A stretch of 64,000 nucleotides of DNA from contig NZ_REFV01000015.1 of the NCBI RefSeq assembly GCF_003688895.1, forward strand, positions 1 through 64,000, read 5' to 3'. The stretch comes from Dokdonia sinensis (GTDB lineage: Bacteria > Bacteroidota > Bacteroidia > Flavobacteriales > Flavobacteriaceae). The first letter of the stretch is position 1. Each line of letters opens with the position of its first letter. Position numbers and translations under genes: made by a program. Positions 8,440-18,379 of the stretch are shown piece by piece. Under the pieces are notes generated by a model that did no database searches, was not told where the DNA came from, and worked only from the letters and a program-made list of their open reading frames with translations.

Positions 8440-8447
8440 TAAATTTG
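8440..8447 (+). promoter_or_regulatory. Possible internal promoter box before DAHP synthase (TAAATTTG)
   Basis: TAAATTTG ends 7 nt before the ATG at 8455. It would give an essentially leaderless transcript independent of the attenuator. No TTG was found at the expected -33 distance. Confidence 0.45.
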
Positions 8448-8454
8448 CAGGATT

Positions 8455-9546
8455 ATGGAAAACAAGAAAGAATTAAGAAACTGGTTAGATGCTTACGGAT
8501 TAGATCATCCGCTTGTAATCGCAGGACCTTGTAGTGCAGAGACAGAGGCACAGGTTTTAAAAATTGCTCACGAACTAAAGGATACGGATGCAACCGTATT
8601 ACGTGCTGGAATCTGGAAACCTAGAACGCGTCCTGGAAACTTTGAAGGAGTAGGCGCTCTTGGGTTAAAGTGGCTTCAAAAAGCAAAGGAAGAAACAGGA
8701 ATGCAAATCACTACTGAAGTGGCAAATGCAAATCACGTAGACCTAGCCTTAAAACATGATGTTGATATTCTATGGATAGGTGCGCGAACTACGGTATCTC
8801 CATTTATAGTTCAAGAAATTGCAGAGGCACTCAAGGGTACGGATAAACCTGTACTTATAAAAAATCCAGTAAATCCAGATCTAGCACTCTGGCTAGGAGC
8901 AGTAGAGCGTTTTTATACTCAGGATATTAAAAATCTAGGAGTAATCCATAGAGGATTCTCTACATACGAGAAAACGAGATATAGAAATAATCCAGAATGG
9001 CAAATTGCTATCGATTTACAAGCTAAATTTCCAGATTTACCTTTGATATTAGATCCGTCGCACATTGCTGGGCGTCGTGATATTATATTTGACCTTTGCC
9101 AGACAGGTCTCGATCTTAATTATGATGGTATCATGGTGGAGACACATTACGATCCAGATAACGCATGGAGTGATGCGGCGCAGCAAATTACCCCGTCTAC
9201 ACTCGTGCAGATGATGGTTGATCTTAAGATTAGAAAGGAAGAAGGAAACGATGCTGCTTACAATAATAAGCTCAACACCCTCCGAACTCAAATAGATGTT
9301 GTAGATCATCAACTGATTGAAAATCTGGGGAAACGTATGAAGATTTCAGACCAGATAGGAGCATTAAAAGCCGATAATAATGTGGCAATCCTCCAGACAA
9401 AACGATGGAATGAGATTTTAGGTAAAATGATTCTCGAGGGTGAGCAGAACAACCTGAGTGAAGAATTTATCCTTAGAGTTTTCAAAGCAGTACACCAAGA
9501 ATCAATAAACCACCAGAAGAAAGTGGCAAAGATGGAGGAGGCATAA
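8455..9546 (+). CDS. aroF: Bifunctional DAHP synthase / chorismate mutase
   Basis: First enzyme of the shikimate pathway fused to chorismate mutase. The N-terminal type I-beta DAHP synthase (about 1-260) shows VIAGPCSAE, RAGIWKPRTRPGNFEGVG and DPSHIAGRRDII. The C-terminal AroQ-type mutase (about 272-355) begins LNTLRTQIDVVDHQLIENLG, with the active-site Arg in LRTQID and the following RMKISDQIGALK. In Bacteroidota this fusion supplies prephenate and lets the mutase domain mediate feedback on DAHP synthase (family knowledge). It is the last gene of the operon, followed directly by a terminator. The symbol is one of several in use. Confidence 0.92.
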   Translation: MENKKELRNWLDAYGLDHPLVIAGPCSAETEAQVLKIAHELKDTDATVLRAGIWKPRTRPGNFEGVGALGLKWLQKAKEETGMQITTEVANANHVDLALKHDVDILWIGARTTVSPFIVQEIAEALKGTDKPVLIKNPVNPDLALWLGAVERFYTQDIKNLGVIHRGFSTYEKTRYRNNPEWQIAIDLQAKFPDLPLILDPSHIAGRRDIIFDLCQTGLDLNYDGIMVETHYDPDNAWSDAAQQITPSTLVQMMVDLKIRKEEGNDAAYNNKLNTLRTQIDVVDHQLIENLGKRMKISDQIGALKADNNVAILQTKRWNEILGKMILEGEQNNLSEEFILRVFKAVHQESINHQKKVAKMEEA

Positions 9547-9563
9547 AAGCACTTAGTTAACAT

Positions 9564-9606
9564 TAAAAAAGGTCAAAGACGGTTTACGAGTCTTTGACCT
9601 TTTTTT
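9564..9606 (+). terminator. Terminator of the Phe/Tyr operon
   Basis: AAGGTCAAAGA pairs with TCTTTGACCTT, preceded by A6 and followed by T7. It can serve the convergent xyl operon on the other strand. Confidence 0.85.
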
Positions 9607-9620
9607 GTACAAATTTCATC

Positions 9621-9705
9621 TGGTGCGCCTTTGTAAGGCGTATCTGCTTAAGTTGTGCATTTCAAATGCACGCTACAAGTGGGAACGCGATGCAATCGCG
9701 CACCA
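9621..9705. repeat. Multi-hairpin repeat-like element bounded by TGGTGCGC / GCGCACCA
   Basis: Outer 8-bp inverted ends enclose three successive hairpins: CGCCTT/AAGGCG (9626-9640), GTGCATTTCAAATGCAC (9655-9671) and GCGATGCAATCGC (9687-9699). It encodes nothing and lies between convergent operons. No second copy is visible in the window. Confidence 0.55.
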
Positions 9706-9771
9706 AATTAAAATATCCACGCACTGCTATTCAACTTCAATTTCGATTTTCTGTTTCGATTTCAAGTTCCT

Positions 9772-11082
9772 CTAGATATATTGATTCATAATATTCTCAA
9801 ATAGTTCTTGCTTTCCACTTTTTCGATCAATTGCACCTTGACCATTAGCTATTTTATAAAGTTCTTCGAGGCTGAGGTTTCCGTTTTCAAAAGCCTTTCC
9901 ATCTCCGCTGTCAAAGGAAGAGTAACGCTCTTCTCTCATCTTTGTGTAATTTGAAGTAGAAATGATTTTATCTGCAATTAATAGTGCTCTTGCAAAAACA
10001 TCTGCACCGCCTATATGCGCATAAAATATATCTTCAAGATCTGTAGAATTTCGGCGGATTTTTGCGTCAAAGTTCACGCCACCACCCTGCAATCCTCCAG
10101 ATTGTAAGATGACGAGCATCGCCTGAGTCACTTCCCCAATATTATTCGGAAATTGATCCGTATCCCAGCCATTCTGGTAATCACCGCGGTTTGCATCTAT
10201 GCTTCCCAGCATTCCAGCATTTGCCGCCACCTGAAGCTCGTGCTCAAAGGTATGGCTGGCAAGCGTCGCGTGGTTTACCTCCACATTCATTTTAAAATCT
10301 TTATCAAGTCCATACTCTCGCAGAAAACCTATTGCAGTAGCAGCGTCAAAATCATACTGATGCTTCATAGGCTCCATAGGCTTCGGCTCTATAAAAAATG
10401 TTCCCTTAAAACCCTGTGATCGCGCATAATCTCTGGCTTTGGTGAGAAACATTCCCATATGGTCCAGCTCGCGTTTCATATCTGTATTGAGAAGGCTCAT
10501 ATATCCTTCTCGACCTCCCCAAAAGACATAGTTCTCTCCACTCAGAGCAATCGTTGCGTCAAGTGCATTTTTAACTTGGCCGGCGGCGTGAGCCACCACT
10601 TTAAAATCAGGATTGGTCGCCGCACCATTCATATAGCGAGGGTGGGAGAAGCAGTTTGCAGTTCCCCATAAGAGTTTGATGCCCGTGTCCTTCTGTTTTT
10701 GCTTATGATAATCTACAATAGTGTGTAGGCGTTTTTCGCTTTCGCGAAAGCTATCTCCCTCAGCAACAAGATCAAAATCGTGAAAGCAATAATAGTCAAA
10801 TCCCATCTTGCTTATGAACTCAAAAGCCGCATCTGCCTTAGCTCTCGCCGCGTCCAAAGGATCTGATGGTCTATCCCAAGCAAATTGTTGCGTGCCAGGT
10901 CCAAAGGGATCTGCGCCCTGACCGCAGAAGGTATGCCAGTATGCGATGGCAAACTTAAAATGCTCGCGCATCGTCTTTCCTGCGACAACTTGCTCGGGAT
11001 TATAATATTTAAAAGCCAAAGGGTTATCGGATTCCTTTCCCTCAAATTGGATTTTGGAGATGTTTTTAAAATAAGTTTCCAT
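9772..11082 (-). CDS. xylA: Xylose isomerase
   Basis: Interconverts D-xylose and D-xylulose with two divalent metals. Diagnostic blocks are FHDFDL (catalytic His/Asp), [34 protein letters not shown] and [16 protein letters not shown]. At 436 residues from METYFKN it has normal length; the frame is open 16 codons farther upstream but that part overlaps xylB. Its ATG overlaps the xylB stop as TAATG, so xylB-xylA is a coupled operon. A palindrome copy inside the gene is read as DSFRESE. No transporter or XylR-type regulator adjoins, so uptake must be encoded elsewhere. Confidence 0.96.
   Translation of the reverse strand: METYFKNISKIQFEGKESDNPLAFKYYNPEQVVAGKTMREHFKFAIAYWHTFCGQGADPFGPGTQQFAWDRPSDPLDAARAKADAAFEFISKMGFDYYCFHDFDLVAEGDSFRESEKRLHTIVDYHKQKQKDTGIKLLWGTANCFSHPRYMNGAATNPDFKVVAHAAGQVKNALDATIALSGENYVFWGGREGYMSLLNTDMKRELDHMGMFLTKARDYARSQGFKGTFFIEPKPMEPMKHQYDFDAATAIGFLREYGLDKDFKMNVEVNHATLASHTFEHELQVAANAGMLGSIDANRGDYQNGWDTDQFPNNIGEVTQAMLVILQSGGLQGGGVNFDAKIRRNSTDLEDIFYAHIGGADVFARALLIADKIISTSNYTKMREERYSSFDSGDGKAFENGNLSLEELYKIANGQGAIDRKSGKQELFENIMNQYI
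10738..10751. repeat. Iterated palindrome inside xylA
   Basis: GCTTTCGCGAAAGC, read in frame as SFRES within [13 protein letters not shown]. Confidence 0.92.
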
Positions 11083-12581
11083 TAAATGTTGGTTTTTAGT
11101 TTTTGAATTGCCTCTAGGGCATTTTTCCATTTGGAGTAGGCTTCGTGATAGGTGGCACCTTCTTGATCTGGAGAAAAAGTTGCTACCCTATCTTTTTCTA
11201 TAATTTGTTGGAGCGTTTTGAAATCTCCCGTTGCAAGACCCGCACATCGGGCCGCACCCGTTGCTCCATTTGTTTCGTAGATTTCTATAGGCTGTTTGAG
11301 CAATGTGGCTAGGGTAGTAGGAAGTACGCTTGCGCGAAACAAGTTGTCATTCCCTGCCCGAATCACTTTTGCGCTAACTCCATCATTTTTGAGAATTTCC
11401 ATTCCGTAAGCGTAGGAGAAAGCCAGTCCTTCTAATGCTGCTCTGAAAAAATGCGCCCTAGTATGGATGTTAAGGTTGAGGTTTAAAATGTGGGCACCTA
11501 TGTTTTGATTATTGAAAATACGCTCTGCTCCATTGCCGAAAGGAAGTATGATTAACCCATCTGAACCTACGGGCACTTTTTCTGTCAGTTCATTCATTTC
11601 TTCATATCCATCTTCACTTACTTTAAAATTGTCTTTAAGCCAGCGATACAATATCCCAACGGAGTTGAGGCAAAGTAGCTTCCCAATGCGTGGTTTTTCT
11701 CTGGAGTGATTTACGTGAGCAAAGTTATTAATGCGCGTTCCCTCTTGTGTGTCCATACTGTCGGTCACCGCATAGAGAACGCCGGAGGTCCCACCGGTGG
11801 CAGCAATTTCACCAGGTTCCAAAACGTTAAGAGCCATTGCATTGTTGGGCTGGTCGCCAGCTCTGTAAACGATAGGCGTATTTTCGGTGAGGCCAGAGGA
11901 TCTTGCTCCTTCTTTGTTTACAGTGCATTGATGTCCTAAAGATGGAGTGATCGAGGATAATACATTTTCCTCAAAACCAAAATGCTCCATAAGCATTGTA
12001 GAAACTTCGTCTTTTTTAAAATCCCAGAAAACCCCTTCGGAGAGTCCAGATTTTGTAGTGGTTGTTTCTCCCGAAAGACGGTAAGCGAGATAATCGCCGG
12101 GGAGCATTATCTTATGAATTTGAGCAAATTTTTTAGGTTCGTTATCTTTTATCCATTTTAGTTTTGAGGCTGTGAGGTTTGCAGGGGAATTCAACAGAGA
12201 GTTTAAGGATCTTGTCGAGCCCATTTTCGCGAAAGCGGAATCCCCTATATCTACCGCACGACTATCGCACCAAATAATTGCTGGTCGTACGATATTGCCA
12301 CTCTTGTCTATAGTTACAAGTCCGTGCATTTGGTAAGCGATACCTATTCCCTTAATATCTTTAGGGACAATAGTCTTTTCCTTGAAGAGCCGTTTAGTGG
12401 CTATGCACAGGTTGTTATACCACAACTCTGGATCTTGCTCTGCCCATTCCGGTTGCGGGGTTTGAAACTCCATTTCGGTGGCGGGCTCTTGTGTAGTTGC
12501 GATATTCATTCCAGTACCAGCATCTATCAAAGATACTTTGAGGGAGGAAGTTCCTAAATCGTAACCTATATAGTATTTCAT
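11082..12581 (-). CDS. xylB: Xylulokinase (FGGY family)
   Basis: Phosphorylates D-xylulose to xylulose 5-phosphate. The N-terminal actin-like phosphate loop [15 protein letters not shown], the substrate block WCDSRA and the C-terminal ATP-binding [11 protein letters not shown] place it in the FGGY carbohydrate kinases; adjacency to xylA indicates xylulose. I start at [10 protein letters not shown] (499 residues); the frame begins six codons earlier. A palindrome copy is read as SAFAKMGS, and a degenerate one lies at about 11328. It is the first gene of the two-gene operon and is divergent from rsgA with 71 bp between. Confidence 0.93.
   Translation of the reverse strand: MKYYIGYDLGTSSLKVSLIDAGTGMNIATTQEPATEMEFQTPQPEWAEQDPELWYNNLCIATKRLFKEKTIVPKDIKGIGIAYQMHGLVTIDKSGNIVRPAIIWCDSRAVDIGDSAFAKMGSTRSLNSLLNSPANLTASKLKWIKDNEPKKFAQIHKIMLPGDYLAYRLSGETTTTKSGLSEGVFWDFKKDEVSTMLMEHFGFEENVLSSITPSLGHQCTVNKEGARSSGLTENTPIVYRAGDQPNNAMALNVLEPGEIAATGGTSGVLYAVTDSMDTQEGTRINNFAHVNHSREKPRIGKLLCLNSVGILYRWLKDNFKVSEDGYEEMNELTEKVPVGSDGLIILPFGNGAERIFNNQNIGAHILNLNLNIHTRAHFFRAALEGLAFSYAYGMEILKNDGVSAKVIRAGNDNLFRASVLPTTLATLLKQPIEIYETNGATGAARCAGLATGDFKTLQQIIEKDRVATFSPDQEGATYHEAYSKWKNALEAIQKLKTNI
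12225..12238. repeat. Iterated palindrome inside xylB
   Basis: TTTCGCGAAAGCGG (left arm degenerate), read as AFAK. Confidence 0.88.
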
Positions 12582-12628
12582 TAATGGTTTTGGTTTCAAT
12601 AAAGCTACTAATAATCCATTAAAGATTC

Positions 12629-12636
12629 TATTTTTG
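12629..12636 (+). promoter_or_regulatory. -7 promoter box of rsgA (TATTTTTG)
   Basis: TATTTTTG fits TAnnTTTG and lies 16 bp before the rsgA ATG, implying a leader of roughly 10 nt. Confidence 0.5.
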
Positions 12637-12652
12637 TGGAAGAATAGAAACT

Positions 12653-13606
12653 ATGACAGGAACTGTTTACAAATCTACTGGAAGTTGGTATACCGTTAAG
12701 GCGGAAGATGGACAATGGTTTGAGTGTAGAATAAAAGGTAAGTTTCGTATTCAAGGCATAAAAAGCACAAATCCCGTTGCCGTAGGTGATGTTGTAGATT
12801 TTGATATTGACACAAAAAGTGATGTAGAAACGGGTGTGATCACTACTATTCACGATCGTGAAAATTATATCGTGCGCAAGTCTGTAAATCTTTCTAAACA
12901 GACACATATTATTGCTAGCAATGTAGATCTGGTTTTTCTGCTAGTCACACTTAATAATCCTCCTACATTTACCGCATTTATTGACCGTTTTCTGGTTACC
13001 GCAGAGGCGTATCATATCAAAGCTGTTTTACTTTTTAATAAAATTGATACTTATACTGAAGACGAGTTGTTAGAGATAAAATATCTCGCAGCGATGTATA
13101 GAGAGGTGGGGTATGAGTGTATTGGGATTTCGGCGATTGAGAATAAAAATATTGATCAGGTTAAAGAAATGATGTTGGGTAAAACCTCAATGTTTACGGG
13201 TCATAGTGGAGTGGGTAAATCTACGCTCGTCAATGCCATTGAGCCATCGCTCGATATTAAAACAAAGCAGATAAGTGAGCAACATAAGCAAGGGCAACAT
13301 ACTACGACCTTTGCAGAGATGTTTGATCTGCACTTTGACGCAAGAATCATAGACACGCCAGGTATCAAAGGTTTTGGCATTGTAGATATGGAGCCAGCCG
13401 AAATCGGCAATTATTTTCCAGAGTTCTTTGCACTCAAGGATCAATGTAAATTCAATAACTGCTTGCACGATAAGGAGCCACATTGCGCCGTAAAGGAAGC
13501 ACTGGACAATGACGAATTGCACTGGTCACGCTACAAAAGTTACCTCCAGATGTTAAGTGGAGAAGAGGAACACTACCGCAAGGACGTTTATCCAGAAGAT
13601 CAATAA
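12653..13606 (+). CDS. rsgA: Small ribosomal subunit biogenesis GTPase RsgA
   Basis: A circularly permuted GTPase that assists late 30S maturation. An N-terminal OB fold (about 1-75) is followed by permuted G motifs in the order NKID (G4), GHSGVGKST (G1), DTPG (G3). A C-terminal zinc-binding region has CKFNNCLHDKEPHC. Length (317) is typical. Its stop overlaps the dtd start by one base (TAATG), which starts a string of same-strand genes: rsgA, dtd, two DUF3857 genes, mazG-like and aroA. Confidence 0.95.
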   Translation: MTGTVYKSTGSWYTVKAEDGQWFECRIKGKFRIQGIKSTNPVAVGDVVDFDIDTKSDVETGVITTIHDRENYIVRKSVNLSKQTHIIASNVDLVFLLVTLNNPPTFTAFIDRFLVTAEAYHIKAVLLFNKIDTYTEDELLEIKYLAAMYREVGYECIGISAIENKNIDQVKEMMLGKTSMFTGHSGVGKSTLVNAIEPSLDIKTKQISEQHKQGQHTTTFAEMFDLHFDARIIDTPGIKGFGIVDMEPAEIGNYFPEFFALKDQCKFNNCLHDKEPHCAVKEALDNDELHWSRYKSYLQMLSGEEEHYRKDVYPEDQ

Positions 13607-14058
13607 TGAAAGCAGTCATTCAAAGAGTTTCTAAGGCCTCTGTCACTATAGATGGAAATGTAAATGGAGCCATTGATCAAGGTCTGTTAGTATTACTGGG
13701 AATTTCAAATGACGATTCCGCAGAGGATATCGAGTGGCTTACGAATAAACTTATCGGCCTCCGTATTTTTAGTGATCACGAGGGGGCAATGAATCTTTCG
13801 GTGATGGATGTAGATGGAGATATTCTTGTGATTTCTCAGTTTACATTGCACGCAAGTACTAAAAAAGGCAATCGTCCCAGCTTCCTGAACGCTGCAAAGC
13901 CCGATGTTGCCATTCCTTTATATGAGGAATTTTTGAGTACGCTTTCGCGAAAGCGTAACAAATCCATTCCCTCTGGTATCTTCGGGGCAGATATGAAGGT
14001 GGAGCTACTCAATGATGGGCCGGTGACTATCATTATTGATACGTTAAATCGTGCCTGA
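13606..14058 (+). CDS. dtd: D-aminoacyl-tRNA deacylase
   Basis: Removes D-amino acids (and glycine mischarged on tRNA-Ala) from tRNA. The active-site block SQFTLHAST and the Gly-cis-Pro motif in NDGPVTIIID are present, giving the normal 150 residues. It starts at the overlap with rsgA. A full 18-bp palindrome copy is translated as TLSRKRNK at about residues 112-119, where family members have an ordinary variable linker before SGIFGADMKV, so the insertion was tolerated. Confidence 0.95.
   Translation: MKAVIQRVSKASVTIDGNVNGAIDQGLLVLLGISNDDSAEDIEWLTNKLIGLRIFSDHEGAMNLSVMDVDGDILVISQFTLHASTKKGNRPSFLNAAKPDVAIPLYEEFLSTLSRKRNKSIPSGIFGADMKVELLNDGPVTIIIDTLNRA
13939..13956. repeat. Iterated palindrome, full copy inside dtd
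   Basis: Perfect ACGCTTTCGCGAAAGCGT, read in the LSRKR frame. Confidence 0.95.
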
Positions 14059-14111
14059 GCCATTGCGAACTAGAATACAATATTTATTTTCGCCGCACCA
14101 ATCATAATTGA

Positions 14112-16004
14112 ATGCGATTTTTAATATTTCTTATGACCTTGACACTATTACAAAGTGTGGCAGGTCAAAATTATTCTTTTCGAAATATTTCCTCTGAATT
14201 AATAGAGAATTCAAATAGTGTTGTCCGTTTGGACAGTACCGTCGTGACAATTCTCAATCAAGAAACCCTAGAGATTCACCGAAAAAGAATTGTGACGGTT
14301 CTCAATCATAAGGGAGATATCGACATTGATGCTTATGTTCACTACGATAAAGAAACTAAGGTTAAGGATATTGAGGCTCTTGTTTTCAATTCTAGTGGTA
14401 AGGAGATAGAGAAGTTAAAAAAGCGAGATTTTAATGATGTAAGTGCAATTTCTAATGGTACATTATTTTCGGACTCACGTGTTTTGTTTATGAATTATAC
14501 ACCAATTTCTTATCCGTATACGGTTGTTTTTAGTTCAACTACGAGGTCTGAAAATACAGCTTTTATTCCGAGTTGGGAACCTACAAGACGTTTCAATTCG
14601 AGTACTGAGAGAAGTGTTTATACTGTTTATCATAACGGTGACCTAGGTTTGAAGTACAAGGTGCTAAATGATACAGATTCCATCTTGATTAGTGAAGAAC
14701 CTTATAAATTGACAATCTCTACTGAAAATTATTCATCTATTACACCAGAAGCCTATGGCCCTTCTTTTGATAAAATAGTACCTCAAATTATGTTCGGCCT
14801 TGATGAGTTTTACTTAGCCGGAGTGTCGGGAATTGGTACTGATTGGGAAAGTTTTGGACGGTGGATGGATGTAAACCTCTTAGAAAATACTCGAGATTTG
14901 CCCGAAAATACAAAGCAACAAATTATAAACCTTGTTAGTGGAATTGATGATAAGGTTGAAAGAGCAAGGAAGATTTATCAATATGTACAGGATAAGACAC
15001 GCTACATAAGTGTTCAAGTAGGAATTGGAGGGTGGAAACCGATGCTAGCCTCGGAAGTAGATAAATTAGGCTATGGAGATTGCAAAGCTCTGACAAATTA
15101 TACGAAGGCACTTCTAGAAGTGGCTGATATATCTTCATATTATACCATATTATATGCAGGACAAGAAAAAAAAGATATACAAGAGGATTTTGTGTCAATG
15201 CAGGGAAATCACGTGATTTTGAGTATTCCAATAGAGGATCGCTACATATGGTTAGAATGCACAAGTCAAGATTTACCCTTCGGATTTTTAGGTGATTTTA
15301 CGGACGATAGAGAAGTCCTTCAAATTACACAAGATGGTGGTCAACTCGCTCACACCGATATTTACCAAACAAAAAATAATGGACAGCAGATAGATGGTTC
15401 TTATAGAATTAGGGATGATGGAAGTATTGAGGCTTCTGTAAGGCTCATTTCTTCAGGAGTACAATACGACAATAAATATTTTGTTGCTAGTAAAACAGAT
15501 GAAGAAAAAAAAGAATTTTACTATAATCATTGGGATTATATTAATAATATGTCTCTTCATGATATTGATTTTGTAAACGATAGGAATGCTGTAGTTCTTA
15601 CAGAAAAAGTAAATTTTACTGCAGAACGCTATGTGTCATTTGCAGGAGAAGAGATGCTTGTTCCATTAAATGCATTTAACAGAATGACTACAATTCCTAA
15701 AAAATATAAAGAAAGAAAATTTGATTTTCAAATTGATAGGGGTTTTGAAGATGCAGATAGGGTTTCAATCGCTTTTCCAGTAGATTACTTTCTAGATGAA
15801 TTGCCTGAGGATGTTGAGATTGTAACAGACTTTGGATCTTACAATTTGTCTTATACAAGAGTTGAGGAAGGAATCAATTATTTCAGAAAACTTGTTGTAA
15901 ACGACGGCTTATATCCTAAAGAAAAATATGAAGATTTTAGAAATTTTTTAAAGCGAGTAGCACGGCAGGATAAACAAAAAATGATCTTAAGAAAAAAGAA
16001 GTAA
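14112..16004 (+). CDS. Secreted DUF3857 / transglutaminase-like protein
   Basis: A 630-residue exported protein with signal peptide MRFLIFLMTLTLLQSVAGQ. It has a DUF3857 domain (about 50-210) and a transglutaminase-like core (about 260-385). Cys324 sits in GYGDCKALTNYTKAL and a candidate catalytic His in NHVILSI. A beta-rich C-terminal domain follows. Such proteins are common and usually tandem in Bacteroidota; a periplasmic or surface peptide-modifying or proteolytic role is plausible but unproven. It is followed after 6 bp by a second DUF3857 gene, likely in one transcript. Codon use is more AT-rich than in its neighbours. Confidence 0.8.
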   Translation: MRFLIFLMTLTLLQSVAGQNYSFRNISSELIENSNSVVRLDSTVVTILNQETLEIHRKRIVTVLNHKGDIDIDAYVHYDKETKVKDIEALVFNSSGKEIEKLKKRDFNDVSAISNGTLFSDSRVLFMNYTPISYPYTVVFSSTTRSENTAFIPSWEPTRRFNSSTERSVYTVYHNGDLGLKYKVLNDTDSILISEEPYKLTISTENYSSITPEAYGPSFDKIVPQIMFGLDEFYLAGVSGIGTDWESFGRWMDVNLLENTRDLPENTKQQIINLVSGIDDKVERARKIYQYVQDKTRYISVQVGIGGWKPMLASEVDKLGYGDCKALTNYTKALLEVADISSYYTILYAGQEKKDIQEDFVSMQGNHVILSIPIEDRYIWLECTSQDLPFGFLGDFTDDREVLQITQDGGQLAHTDIYQTKNNGQQIDGSYRIRDDGSIEASVRLISSGVQYDNKYFVASKTDEEKKEFYYNHWDYINNMSLHDIDFVNDRNAVVLTEKVNFTAERYVSFAGEEMLVPLNAFNRMTTIPKKYKERKFDFQIDRGFEDADRVSIAFPVDYFLDELPEDVEIVTDFGSYNLSYTRVEEGINYFRKLVVNDGLYPKEKYEDFRNFLKRVARQDKQKMILRKKK

Positions 16005-16010
16005 AATATT

Positions 16011-18041
16011 ATGAATAAACTATTACTAGGAGTACTTATTTCAGTGGTTATGATCCAATTTTCAATAGCCCAAGATTATAGGTTTGGAAAGGTTTCTAAA
16101 GAGGAATTAATGGAAAATAAACATCCTCTCGAGAATGATGCAAATGCGGCTATTTTGTATAGAAGAATGCGCACAAGCTTTAATTACTCTCAAGACAACG
16201 GATTCGTTGCAAGGACAGAAGTACACGAACGAATTAAAATTTATAACAGAGACGGATATAATTGGGGAACAATAAGTATTCCATATTCAAATTCAGGAAG
16301 ATTGAAGGAGAGTGTCGAAGGCTTGAAGGCTTTTACTTATAATCTTGAGGGAAAGAAAGTGGAAAAAGAAAAATTAAAAAATAAGGACATTTTTGATAAA
16401 GAAATCAACAAATACAGAGAAGAAAAGACATTTACGATGCCTGCTTTAAAGGAAGGAAGTGTTATCGAAGTAAGTTACATATTGAACACTCCCTTTATAG
16501 GAAAAATGGGGAAATATACATTGCAGGAAAATATTCCTATCAAAAAAGTAGATTTTCAATTCAATTCCTTAGAATGGCATTCTTACAAGCCTTATATCTA
16601 CGGATGGACGAAATATGATATTGCTCAAGAGAGAGTCCCTAGGACGCTTAAATATACTTATACTAGCACAAATAGAGCGGGCACGTCAGGTAGGTTGCCC
16701 AGTTCTGTGACAAACAGATCTAATGAAGCTATAGAATTATCAGAAAATGTTTACCGTCTTGATGTGGACAATGTGGCTTCTTTAGGAAGCGAACCCCTCG
16801 CTCCAAATATTTCAGCATATCGGTTTGGAATAGAATTTGAACTCGCTCAAGTCAATTTACCTAATTCGCCTATAAAAAGATATTCCAAAAATTGGGAGAG
16901 CGTTGCAGAGTCTATTTATTTTTCCTCAGATTTTGGGAGTCAATTAGAAAAGTCTCGATTTTTTGAAAAAGACATCGATAATCTTATTTCTAATATTTCA
17001 AACCCTTTGGAGAAAACCATTCGAATTTTTGAATATGTAAAAAATAGAATGAATTGGAATGGTGTATATGGAGCTTATGCCGAAAATGGAGTTTCTAAAG
17101 CCTACGATGACCAATCTGGAAATGTTGCAGACATCAATTTGATGTTGGTCAGTATGCTTAAATATGCAAACATTGATTCTGCACCCATACTTTTAAGCAC
17201 TAAGAGCAACGGCGTTCCATTATTTCCGACCCTATCTGGATTTGACTTTGTTATTGCCGCTGCAAATATTGGGGGCAACACAATTCTCTTGGATGGAACT
17301 GATAAAATGGGAGTTCCTAATCAATTACGTCCAGAATTAATAAATTGGTATGGACGATTAGTCCAGGAGGATGGGACTTCTGAAACTATTGGGCTTGATC
17401 CAGAAAAAGCGATACACCAAGTAATAATAAACGCTAGTATCAACCCTGAAATTGACGTCGTTGCTCAAGTAAAAAGCAGGTATTCGGGTCATTGGGCTAA
17501 CAAATTTAGATATCAGCTTACAAACAGAACATTAGAGGATCAAAATAAAGCTTTATCCGATCATCACTCCATTGATAATTTAAAAAATTTAGAGTTTAGT
17601 GAACTATCTGATATTTATAAACCATTAGGTATAAACTACGATGTTATTTTAGAAGATGATATTGAGGATATGGAAAGTAAATTGTATGTAACCCCAGGAC
17701 TATTTCTTACAATGGATCATAACTTTCTAAAAGCAGATACACGCTTGCTACCTATCGATTTTGAATTTCCTCAGGAAGAAAATTACATAATCAAAATAAA
17801 AATCCCTGACGGTTATAAAGTAAACTCATTGCCAGAATCCATATCCTTGAACACAGCAGAAGGTATTGGTAGTTATAAATACCAAGTTTCAGAAAATTTT
17901 GGAAATTTGCAAATTGCAATTACAAGAACAATTAATAAGTTTCTAGTAAGTTCAAGTTACTATGGAGACTTGAAATCATTCTATGACATAATAATTGAAA
18001 AAGAAGCTGAGAAAATCGTACTTTCAAAGGTTCAAGATTAA
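16011..18041 (+). CDS. Secreted DUF3857 protein, Cys-less transglutaminase fold
   Basis: A 676-residue exported protein with signal peptide MNKLLLGVLISVVMIQFSIAQ and a DUF3857 domain (about 60-220). Its transglutaminase-like region has SGNVADINLMLVSMLKYA at about 369-386. At the position where active transglutaminase-like enzymes have Cys, this protein has Val372. It is probably a binding or structural relative rather than a cysteine hydrolase. It forms a pair with the preceding Cys-containing paralogue, and the two may work together (inference). The following mazG-like gene starts 8 bp later. Confidence 0.75.
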   Translation: MNKLLLGVLISVVMIQFSIAQDYRFGKVSKEELMENKHPLENDANAAILYRRMRTSFNYSQDNGFVARTEVHERIKIYNRDGYNWGTISIPYSNSGRLKESVEGLKAFTYNLEGKKVEKEKLKNKDIFDKEINKYREEKTFTMPALKEGSVIEVSYILNTPFIGKMGKYTLQENIPIKKVDFQFNSLEWHSYKPYIYGWTKYDIAQERVPRTLKYTYTSTNRAGTSGRLPSSVTNRSNEAIELSENVYRLDVDNVASLGSEPLAPNISAYRFGIEFELAQVNLPNSPIKRYSKNWESVAESIYFSSDFGSQLEKSRFFEKDIDNLISNISNPLEKTIRIFEYVKNRMNWNGVYGAYAENGVSKAYDDQSGNVADINLMLVSMLKYANIDSAPILLSTKSNGVPLFPTLSGFDFVIAAANIGGNTILLDGTDKMGVPNQLRPELINWYGRLVQEDGTSETIGLDPEKAIHQVIINASINPEIDVVAQVKSRYSGHWANKFRYQLTNRTLEDQNKALSDHHSIDNLKNLEFSELSDIYKPLGINYDVILEDDIEDMESKLYVTPGLFLTMDHNFLKADTRLLPIDFEFPQEENYIIKIKIPDGYKVNSLPESISLNTAEGIGSYKYQVSENFGNLQIAITRTINKFLVSSSYYGDLKSFYDIIIEKEAEKIVLSKVQD

Positions 18042-18049
18042 ATTATTTT

Positions 18050-18376
18050 ATGAACATTCAAGATTCCCAGAAAGCCGTAGATGAGTGGATTAAAAATCAC
18101 GGCGTACGTTACTTTAACGAGCTCACAAATATGGCGCAACTTACTGAGGAAGTAGGAGAGGTCGCCCGTATTATCGCCCGTCGCTACGGGGAACAGAGCG
18201 AGAAGGAAAGCGATAAGGATAAAGATCTAGGCGAGGAGCTGGCAGATGTGATGTTCGTGGTATTGTGTCTTGCAAATCAAACGGGAGTAAATCTGCAAGA
18301 AGCTTTTGACAAAAAACTGGATATTAAGACTAAAAGAGACCACGATAGGCATCATAATAATGAGAAATTAAAATAG
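18050..18376 (+). CDS. MazG-like nucleotide pyrophosphohydrolase
   Basis: A 108-residue all-alpha NTP-pyrophosphatase of the MazG superfamily, likely a house-cleaning enzyme that hydrolyses non-canonical NTPs. The metal-binding EExxE pattern appears in LTEEVGEVARIIARRYG and the second acidic motif in LGEELADVMFVVLCLANQ. It is a single-domain form, shorter than E. coli MazG. It sits tightly between the DUF3857 pair and aroA, 3 bp before the latter. Exact substrate unknown. Confidence 0.85.
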   Translation: MNIQDSQKAVDEWIKNHGVRYFNELTNMAQLTEEVGEVARIIARRYGEQSEKESDKDKDLGEELADVMFVVLCLANQTGVNLQEAFDKKLDIKTKRDHDRHHNNEKLK

Positions 18377-18379
18377 GCT

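Noticed and set aside
13187-13522. 111-codon antisense frame in rsgA
   Set aside because: Lies over the conserved GTPase core; composition reflects the opposite strand only.
14935-15264. 109-codon antisense frame in the first DUF3857 gene
   Set aside because: No motif; the sense strand carries the transglutaminase-like core.
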